Both the position numbers and the translations under genes were made by a program. Positions 6,615-11,947 of a stretch of DNA of 11,947 bases are shown piece after piece. Below the pieces are notes generated by a model. The model did not search any database. It had not been told where the DNA came from and saw only the letters and a program-made list of their open reading frames with translations. The stretch covers positions 1 through 11,947 of the forward strand of contig DAIMGT010000090.1 in the NCBI GenBank assembly GCA_036723735.1, in the 5' to 3' direction. Position 1 is the stretch's first letter. Each line of letters begins with the position of its first letter. The stretch comes from UBA4656 sp002405525 (lineage in GTDB: Bacteria > Pseudomonadota > Gammaproteobacteria > Xanthomonadales > Ahniellaceae).

Positions 6615-7391
6615 TCAGGGCGTGGCGGGCATTACCGCGATGCGTGCCTCGGTGGTGCTGGTGCCCGATTCGCCGCCGCCTTCGCTTTCCTGCGTCGCAT
6701 CATGCTCGACCACCACCAGCCGGTCGCCGTGGCGGGCGAACACGAAACGCTCGCGCTGTTCGTTGGTGAAGCTGATGACCAGCATCGCCCGCCCGGCGAT
6801 GCGTACCCGGCGCTCGGCGGCCATCGGGGTGCCGTCCTCGGCGAGCCAGATCGTGGCCTTTGCCTCGAAGTCCTTGATGTACTTGCGTTCGCGCGCGCCG
6901 AGGGGCGGGTCTAGGACCAACTCGAGGCGGCGCGCCGGGCGCCCCTCGAAATCGGCCGCCTGGTCGGACGACACGCTGGCGCCCGCCAGCGCGGCGCGCA
7001 GGCGCGGCGCGGCATTGAGGTATTCGTCGATGTCGGGCACGGATACCTGGGCGAGGGCGCGCGTCACCGGGCGCGGTGCTTCGGGGTCGCGGATCGCCGC
7101 CTCGCTGGCGGCCTGCGCAAGCACAGAGCGTGACCAGACCAGCTGCATGTGTCCGGCGTTCGCTTCGGCCTCGAAGGCGATGCTCGCGGGCGGGTCCGCT
7201 GGCTGGTCGTCGTCGTCGCCCCGGGTGCTCGAAAAGCGCAGCTCCACGCGCGCTTCGATCGGCGTGGTGCCCGCCATCGCTTCCAGCCGCCCACCGAGTT
7301 CGGCCAGTGGGTCGGCGCGCAGGACCGGGCTGTTCGCGAATGCGATGGCGAGCAACAACAGATGTTGCAGGCGCAGTGGGGTCGGTTTCAT
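6615..7391 (-). CDS. Exported periplasmic protein of unknown function
   Basis: A 258-residue protein that I cannot assign to a named family. MKPTPLRLQHLLLLAIAFAN followed by SPVLRA is a standard Sec signal peptide, with a likely cut after A26 and no lipobox cysteine. The mature part is cysteine-free. It has an acidic patch (RGDDDDQ) early on and alternating short strands towards the end, such as RKYIKDFEAKATIWLAEDG and RFVFARHGDRLVVVEHD. This strand pattern, with its EAKATIWLAEDGTPMAAERR phrase, is loosely like LolA/LppX-type lipid-carrier folds, but that is a guess. ATG 7391 is chosen because GGAG at 7404-7401 lies 9 nt upstream and a signal peptide starts right there; the frame is open to 7496. 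It diverges from the DUF3228 gene across 163 bp. Confidence 0.72.
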   Translation of the reverse strand: MKPTPLRLQHLLLLAIAFANSPVLRADPLAELGGRLEAMAGTTPIEARVELRFSSTRGDDDDQPADPPASIAFEAEANAGHMQLVWSRSVLAQAASEAAIRDPEAPRPVTRALAQVSVPDIDEYLNAAPRLRAALAGASVSSDQAADFEGRPARRLELVLDPPLGARERKYIKDFEAKATIWLAEDGTPMAAERRVRIAGRAMLVISFTNEQRERFVFARHGDRLVVVEHDATQESEGGGESGTSTTEARIAVMPATP

Positions 7392-7520
7392 CGGGCGTTT
7401 CTCCGGGGCGGGCGGTCGCGACAGGGGTCGAACGAGGCTTGGGTGACGGTGCAGCATCGATGGTCGGGGTTGCGGCGCGCCCCTGCCATTCGGCATGCTG
7501 GTCGTCCGGTCCGAACGAGA

Positions 7521-7548
7521 TTCAGTGGATCCGGCCGCCCGCTACACT
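7521..7548 (+). promoter_or_regulatory. Putative promoter giving a leaderless DUF3228 transcript
   Basis: TACACT at 7543-7548 matches the -10 consensus TATAAT at 4 of 6 positions. TTCAGT at 7521-7526 is a poor -35 candidate with 16-bp spacing. The usual start 7 nt after the -10 box falls on the A of the ATG at 7555. No ribosome-binding sequence lies between the two. The mRNA would therefore have no 5' leader. Sequence and spacing are seen; the start site is inferred. Confidence 0.4.
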
Positions 7549-7554
7549 GCGCCG

Positions 7555-8112
7555 ATGCGCATCGTACTGACCGACTTCGCCCGCGCGCGACTGTTCCCGC
7601 GTGAGCCGCGCCGCAACACGATCCAGGGCATCACGGCGGAGCAGTTCGCGCACCACCTGAACCGGCATGCGCCGTTCAGGGTGCTCGACGGCTACGCGCC
7701 GTTCTGCAAGCTGCACGTGCACCGCAACTGGACGTCCACGCGCCTGATCGCGTTGCCGATCACCGATGCCAACCGGGACCGGTTGCGCTCGGCCTACGAG
7801 GCGCGCACCCGCGACGAACTGCCGGTGCTGGTGCGCTGGTTCGAGGGTGTCGAGCCGCCGGTGGCGGACTACCTGATCGCGATCCTCTACGACCGCGAGC
7901 AACTCGCGCGCGAGGGCACGACGACCGACGCCGACTGGGGCGTGGTCGGCTGCATGTACACCGCCACCCCGGACGAGATCCCGATGGCGCCGATCACGAT
8001 GATGCGCAACGCGCTGGGCGTGGCCGAGGGCGGGTCCGGCGTGCCGGTCGATCGCGCGGCCTACGCGCGCAGCGTGGCGTTCTGGAGTTCGCACGCCAAC
8101 TGGCGCGGCTGA
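7555..8112 (+). CDS. DUF3228 family protein
   Basis: A 185-residue, probably cytoplasmic protein without signal peptide or membrane segment. It matches the DUF3228 family from memory, a conserved bacterial family of unknown function with nearly the same length. Hallmark stretches are RRNTIQGITAEQF (19-31), VLDGYAPFCKLHVHRNWTST (43-62), a central RWFEGVEPPVADYLIAILYD, DADWGVVGCMYTA, and PMAPITMMRNALGVAEGGSG near the end. Conserved C51, H54, H56, D125-type acidic residues and the GC(M/L)YT segment could form an active or metal site, but no activity is known to me. ATG 7555 is chosen because the conserved region starts just after it and a -10-like TACACT lies 6 bp upstream; an ATG at 7495 would add 20 unrelated residues. 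It is followed by a small hairpin, so it is probably monocistronic. Confidence 0.88.
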   Translation: MRIVLTDFARARLFPREPRRNTIQGITAEQFAHHLNRHAPFRVLDGYAPFCKLHVHRNWTSTRLIALPITDANRDRLRSAYEARTRDELPVLVRWFEGVEPPVADYLIAILYDREQLAREGTTTDADWGVVGCMYTATPDEIPMAPITMMRNALGVAEGGSGVPVDRAAYARSVAFWSSHANWRG

Positions 8113-8126
8113 GAGCCGGCACCCGT

Positions 8127-8141
8127 ACCTGCGCCGCAGGT
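8127..8141 (+). terminator. Small hairpin after the DUF3228 gene, weak terminator candidate
   Basis: ACCTGC (8127-8132), GCC loop, GCAGGT (8136-8141) is a perfect 6-bp stem starting 15 nt after the stop codon. It is followed by TGTTCGTG, a broken T-rich stretch. Position and shape fit a weak intrinsic terminator; the T tract is poor. Confidence 0.35.
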
Positions 8142-8219
8142 TGTTCGTGCTCGCGGTCCCGCGGTCTGCCAACCCCGCGGCATCGGCGGCCGACGGTGCT
8201 CCGGTGGGGTGGGGACTTC

Positions 8220-8231
8220 CGGCATATGCCG
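8220..8231. promoter_or_regulatory. 12-bp perfect palindrome upstream of the Tat-exported SDR gene
   Basis: CGGCATATGCCG is a perfect 12-bp palindrome lying 51 bp before the GTG start at 8283, in an otherwise featureless 170-bp gap. Its AT-rich centre stands out from the GC-rich surroundings. It may be an operator or overlap a -10 region (CATATG). No matching regulator is present in the window, so the role is inferred. Confidence 0.28.
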
Positions 8232-8282
8232 CGTCGTCGCGAAAGGGGCAGTCTGGAGCCACCAAGACCTTTGGAGCGCACT

Positions 8283-9431
8283 GTGCCCACCACTCGCCGT
8301 GATCTGCTGAAACTCGGCTCGCTCGCCGCCGCGGGGGCGATGGTGCCCGCGTTGACCGTCGCGCCGGCAGGCGCCGCTGCGATCCCGAAGGCGGCAAGGC
8401 CGCTGAAGATCCTGATCCTCGGCGGCACCGGCTTCACCGGGCCGTTCCAGGTCGCCTATGCGCTGGCGCGCGGGCACGAGGTGACGATCTTCAATCGCGG
8501 CAAGCGGCCGTCGCCGGAATGGCCGGGCAAGGTCGAGCAGTTGCTGGGCGACCGCAACACCGGGGACCTGAAGTCGCTCGAAGGGCGCGAGTGGGACGTT
8601 TGCCTCGACAACCCGACCAGCCTGCCATTCTGGGTCCGTGACGCGGGCAAGGTGCTGGCCGGCAAGGTCGGGCACTATCTGTTCATCTCCACCATCTCGG
8701 TGTACGCCGATGCGTCGAAGGCCGGGATCGAGGAGTCGGCGGCGGTCGCGCAGTACGAGGGCAAGGACGCGATGGCGGAAACGCAGGAGTCCCTGCGCGC
8801 CGACATCGGCAGGCTGTACGGGCCGCTCAAGGCGCTCAGCGAGATCGAGGCGCGCAAGCAGTTCGGCGACCGGGTCACGATCGTGCGCCCGGGCTACATC
8901 GTCGGTCCGCGCGACGACACCGACCGCTTCACCTACTGGCCGCGGCGCATCGCGCAGGGCGGTGAGGTGCTGGTGCCGGGCGACGGGCTGGACCCGCTGC
9001 AGATCCTCGACGGTCGCGACCTCGGCGAATGGATGATCCGCCTCGCCGAGGCGGGAACGACCGGCGACTTCAATGCCTGCGGTCCGGACTACACCCTCAG
9101 CATGGACGCGCTGGTCCACGGCTGCCATGCGGTGAGCGGCGGGCGGGTTTCCTTCACCCACGTCCCCGCCGCCTTCCTCGAACAGCAGGAGGTCGGGCTG
9201 CCGATCTGGGTCCCGCGCGAGGGTTCTCCGTACTCCGGCTACGGCGCGGTCAGCAATGCGAAGGCGATCGCGGCCGGCCTTGCCTTCCGGCCGCTGGCGA
9301 CTACGGTCGCGGACCTGTTGGACTGGTACCGCGCGCTGCCCGCAGAGCGCCAGGCCGAGGTGCGGGCCGGCATCACGCGCGAACGGGAGGCCGAGGTCCT
9401 CGCGGCATGGAAGGCGAAGCAGGGCGACTGA
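8283..9431 (+). CDS. Tat-exported NAD(P)-binding epimerase/reductase-like protein (extended SDR)
   Basis: A 382-residue extended short-chain dehydrogenase/reductase-like protein behind a twin-arginine signal. The signal is TTRRDLLKLG (3-12), a hydrophobic run to about 29 and a likely cut near APAGAAA. The Rossmann fold starts at KILILGGTGFTG (42-53), the nucleotide-binding glycine motif. ISTISVY (135-141) offers the catalytic Ser/Thr, and Y179-G-P-L-K183 is the YxxxK catalytic pair. The C-terminal half resembles substrate-binding parts of epimerase/dehydratase proteins (RPGYIVGPRDDTDRF, DGLDPLQILDGRDLGEW). Substrate is unknown. GTG 8283 is chosen because GGAG at 8273-8276 lies 6 nt upstream and puts the twin arginines at 5-6; an upstream ATG at 8226 would bury them. 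Stand-alone; convergent with lnt, 30 bp from its stop. Confidence 0.85.
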   Translation: MPTTRRDLLKLGSLAAAGAMVPALTVAPAGAAAIPKAARPLKILILGGTGFTGPFQVAYALARGHEVTIFNRGKRPSPEWPGKVEQLLGDRNTGDLKSLEGREWDVCLDNPTSLPFWVRDAGKVLAGKVGHYLFISTISVYADASKAGIEESAAVAQYEGKDAMAETQESLRADIGRLYGPLKALSEIEARKQFGDRVTIVRPGYIVGPRDDTDRFTYWPRRIAQGGEVLVPGDGLDPLQILDGRDLGEWMIRLAEAGTTGDFNACGPDYTLSMDALVHGCHAVSGGRVSFTHVPAAFLEQQEVGLPIWVPREGSPYSGYGAVSNAKAIAAGLAFRPLATTVADLLDWYRALPAERQAEVRAGITREREAEVLAAWKAKQGD

Positions 9432-9461
9432 GGGTGCATGGGGCACTCTCCCGACGTTCGG

Positions 9462-11936
9462 CTACAGCAGGCGCCACGCGAGCATGAACGGTGCCCCGAC
9501 GTAGAACGCGAACCGGCCGAGCGCCTCCAGCGCGAGGCGTGACCCGGTTGCGCGCGTCGGTGCAAGCCGCGCAGCGATCGCGGCCAGCGGTTCGATGACG
9601 AGCCGCAGTGCGCCCGCGAACAGCATCAGACCCAGCGACCAGGCCGCCCACCAGATCGCGAGCGCGGACGACCACGCACCCGGGCCATAGGTCTGCCACT
9701 CGCCGAACGTGCCACCGAACGCGATGTGCTGGTGCAGACGGAAGGCGACCAGTCCCGGCAGCAGCGGAAAGAACAGGAACCGCGACAGCGGATGATCGAG
9801 CCGGGTCCGCTGCGCGGCGGCCCGGTCAGCTGCCGCGTCCGCGCGGCGCGCCGATGCGCCGTCGGCCCACGTCGCCGTCGCGCCGCCGGCCTCGATCAGG
9901 CGGGCCAACTGCCGCAGGTCGGCGAGCGCGATCCCCTGCGCGAGGCGACGACCCGAGACGAGTTCAAGATGCAGACCCGGGCCGGGCAACGGCAATCGCC
10001 AGGCGTGCAGACCTGCGATGCGGTCGAGTGGCACCTCGATCCGCAGGCCGGGGCGTTCCAGCACCAGCGCACCCGCTTCGGTACGCGCGCTGGCGCGCGT
10101 GGCGTGCCGGATCGCCGCGGCCGCCAGCATCGGTGCCACGACCACGCCGGCGAAAAGCTGCAACTGCAGCAGGGAGTTCACTTGCAGCCCGTCGCGCAGC
10201 ACCATGCGCAGCAGCAGCAGCACGAGTCCTCCCGCCGCAAGCACGCGCAGTGCGCCCGTCAGCGCCCGCACCGGTGGCGTAAGCAGCGACACGGTCGCCT
10301 GCGAGGGCGGCGGCCCCGGCACCAACGGACGCCGAGCGGCAGCGGTCGCCAGAGCGGCGAGCAGCAGCAGGCACAGCACGGCAAGCGCCGCGCCGCCGAC
10401 CCAGTCGCCCCAGCGCACCATCAGGGTCGGCGGGGGGGCGCGGATCGGCACCGCGCCGGCCAGTACCGCGCGGTCGCCCATCGCGGTCGCGGCCAGAACC
10501 TCGCCGGTGGGGTCGATGAAGGCGGTCAGTCCGTTGTTGGTGGCGCGCAGTTGCGGCAGGCGTGTCTCGATGCTGCGGAAGGCGGCCACGGCGAGGTGCA
10601 GGCGCGCGCCCAGCGGCGCGCCGGTGAACCACGCATCGTTGGACAGGCCGACGATGGCCTGCGCGCCGAGGCGCGCGCCGTCGATCGCCACCTGCGGACG
10701 CACCGCGTCCAGGCAGATCAGCGGCACGACCTGCAGTGCGCGGCCATCGGCGGCGCGAAGCGGGAACACCCGTGCGCCGTCGCCGGGTCGCCACGTGCCG
10801 GCCCAGGGCAGGACACGGCGCAGGGTGGGGCCCTCCAGCCACGCCGGAACGGACTCCGTCAGTAGGAACGGATGGGTCTTGCGGTAGCGGGCAACGAGCC
10901 CGGTCTCGGGCGCCAGCAGGGCGGCGGCGTTGTACTCGCCGAGCGTGTCGACCTCGTAGGTGCCGAACAGCAGCGGCACGCCAGCCGTGTCGACGAAGTC
11001 CTGGATCTCGCGGTCGAACGCCGCGCCTTCGGCGCTGCGTGGCTGGCCGAACGGCGTTGGATACACCGTCTCGGGCCACAGCAGCGCCTCGGCGCCGTGC
11101 TGCTCGATCGCCGCGCGCGACAGGGCGAAGTGCGCGTCGAGCACCTCGCGCATGACGGCGTGGGTGCCGGCTTCAGCGCGGCGGCGCTCGTAATCGACGA
11201 TCGACGCCTGCACCATGGCCACGCGCAGCGCGGGGCCCGGTGCTTCCCAGTAAGGAGTCAGGTTCGACAGCCGCCAGGCGCCATGGGCGGCCAGCAGGCC
11301 GGGGATGGCGAGGGCGAAGCCGATCGGGGCGACGACCGCGCGCCAGCCGCGCTGGCGTCGTGCGACGGCGGCCGCAAACGCTTCATTGCCCAGCAGCAGC
11401 ATGAAGGTCAGCCCGGCCGCGCCGCCGAGGTCGGCGGCCTGGCGCAGCAGCGGCGAGGGTTGCAGGCCGTGGCCGAGCGTGTCGCCGAGCAGCTTCGGCC
11501 AAAGCCATTCGCAGGCGACCCAGGCGCAGGCCCCGGCCAGCGCTCGCCATGCCGCGCCGTGGACGCGGCCGGCGAGGTGGCGCGCCAGCGCGAAGGCGAT
11601 CGCCTGCGGCTGCAACAGCGGGGCGGCCGCGCACAGCAGGGCCAAGGTGCCCGCGCGGCCGATGCCGGTGTAGGCGTCGACCGCGGCGCCGAACCAGGAC
11701 AAGGTGCCGCCGACCATGGCGATCGCGAGCAGCGCGCCGGCGCCCAGTGCGCCGCGCAGGGTGCGCACGGTGTCGATCGCGAGCAGCAAGGGCACGAGGG
11801 CGACGAAGCCGAGCGCATGCGCGGCGCCGCCGCGCACGTAGAGCGCCAGCAGCAGCGCGGCGGGCCGCGCGCCGGCGGACAAGCGCCAGGGCGGGGGAGG
11901 CAAGCCGGTGGGGCGCCCGGAGCGCGGGCCCGCCAC
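9462..11936 (-). CDS. lnt: Apolipoprotein N-acyltransferase with a long C-terminal membrane extension
   Basis: An inner-membrane enzyme that adds the third acyl chain to lipoproteins, using phospholipid as donor. 824 residues from the GTG at 11936; the frame stays open to the window edge and no ribosome-binding site is seen, so the true start may lie outside. Several membrane helices (about 22-225) precede the periplasmic nitrilase domain (about 236-495). Its triad is E289 (LLWPETVYP), K353 (YRKTHPF) and C408 (PLICLD), spaced much as E267/K335/C387 in E. coli; E361 matches E343. GLSNDAWFTGAPLG is the usual nitrilase follow-on. The last canonical helix is about 513-534. E. coli Lnt ends near 512 residues; here about 285 more follow, with two helices (about 562-609), a soluble strand-rich part (about 611-715) and about three further helices to the end. 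No related gene is adjacent. Confidence 0.87.
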   Translation of the reverse strand: MAGPRSGRPTGLPPPPWRLSAGARPAALLLALYVRGGAAHALGFVALVPLLLAIDTVRTLRGALGAGALLAIAMVGGTLSWFGAAVDAYTGIGRAGTLALLCAAAPLLQPQAIAFALARHLAGRVHGAAWRALAGACAWVACEWLWPKLLGDTLGHGLQPSPLLRQAADLGGAAGLTFMLLLGNEAFAAAVARRQRGWRAVVAPIGFALAIPGLLAAHGAWRLSNLTPYWEAPGPALRVAMVQASIVDYERRRAEAGTHAVMREVLDAHFALSRAAIEQHGAEALLWPETVYPTPFGQPRSAEGAAFDREIQDFVDTAGVPLLFGTYEVDTLGEYNAAALLAPETGLVARYRKTHPFLLTESVPAWLEGPTLRRVLPWAGTWRPGDGARVFPLRAADGRALQVVPLICLDAVRPQVAIDGARLGAQAIVGLSNDAWFTGAPLGARLHLAVAAFRSIETRLPQLRATNNGLTAFIDPTGEVLAATAMGDRAVLAGAVPIRAPPPTLMVRWGDWVGGAALAVLCLLLLAALATAAARRPLVPGPPPSQATVSLLTPPVRALTGALRVLAAGGLVLLLLRMVLRDGLQVNSLLQLQLFAGVVVAPMLAAAAIRHATRASARTEAGALVLERPGLRIEVPLDRIAGLHAWRLPLPGPGLHLELVSGRRLAQGIALADLRQLARLIEAGGATATWADGASARRADAAADRAAAQRTRLDHPLSRFLFFPLLPGLVAFRLHQHIAFGGTFGEWQTYGPGAWSSALAIWWAAWSLGLMLFAGALRLVIEPLAAIAARLAPTRATGSRLALEALGRFAFYVGAPFMLAWRLL

Positions 11937-11947
11937 GCAAAGGCGCC

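Noticed and set aside
6357..7446. Plus-strand frames of 185 and 338 residues across 6357-7446
   Set aside because: Both lack ribosome-binding sites and domains and lie opposite the exported-protein gene 6615-7391, which has a signal peptide and a well-spaced GGAG.
8061..9446. 461-residue minus-strand open frame opposite the Tat-SDR gene
   Set aside because: Composition is antisense-like (RDR, HRD repeats) with no supported start, while the plus strand has a ribosome-binding site, Tat signal, Rossmann motif and YxxxK.
9432..9461. Bidirectional terminator between the Tat-SDR gene and lnt
   Set aside because: The 30-bp gap holds only a 4-bp GTGC/GCAC pairing and no T tract, so no terminator can be supported.
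9726..10865. 379-residue plus-strand open frame inside lnt
   Set aside because: Gln/Arg/His-rich shadow opposite the lnt nitrilase and extension region, with no recognisable domain.

Overview
The window is very GC-rich (roughly 70% by eye) bacterial chromosome. It uses GTG as well as ATG starts, and long antisense open frames run opposite nearly every real gene. The proteins are Gram-negative: apolipoprotein N-acyltransferase, an MltF-type periplasmic lytic transglycosylase, a lipobox lipoprotein and a Tat substrate. Together with one secreted protein ending in an F-x-D-G-F...GFEP tail, this suggests a gammaproteobacterium of the Xanthomonadales/Lysobacterales type. That placement is inference; there is no rRNA or other marker gene here. 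No tRNA, rRNA, CRISPR array, transposase or phage gene was found, so it reads as ordinary chromosome, not a mobile island.

Layout, left to right. Positions 1-298 hold no convincing gene, only two small inverted repeats and a possible gene fragment running off the edge. mltF lies on the minus strand (299-1759). A 221-bp divergent region separates it from a plus-strand pair: a PrpF-family isomerase (1981-3189) and, 52 bp on, a class III alkylsulfatase that is a predicted lipoprotein (3242-5248). Two minus-strand genes follow, each for an exported protein of unknown function (5431-6414 and 6615-7391). Divergent from these is a DUF3228 gene (7555-8112) that looks leaderless, then a Tat-exported Rossmann-fold epimerase/reductase-like protein (8283-9431). 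Convergent with that is a large lnt gene on the minus strand (9462-11936, 5' end possibly outside the window), whose product has about 280 extra C-terminal residues.

Functional reading. Six of the eight genes act in, or are exported to, the envelope: peptidoglycan cleavage, lipoprotein acylation, a surface or periplasmic sulfatase, two exported unknowns and a Tat substrate. The prpF-sulfatase pair is the only likely operon of related metabolic genes. Alkylsulfatase would release alcohols from sulfate esters, and PrpF would isomerise an unsaturated tricarboxylate. No prpC, acnD or prpB is visible, so the PrpF substrate is open.

No clearly new multi-gene system was seen. The points most worth a second look are the C-terminally extended Lnt, the lipoprotein form of the alkylsulfatase beside an orphan PrpF, the structured prpF leader with its Shine-Dalgarno sequence in a hairpin loop, the Tat-exported SDR, the leaderless DUF3228 gene and the GFEP tail.
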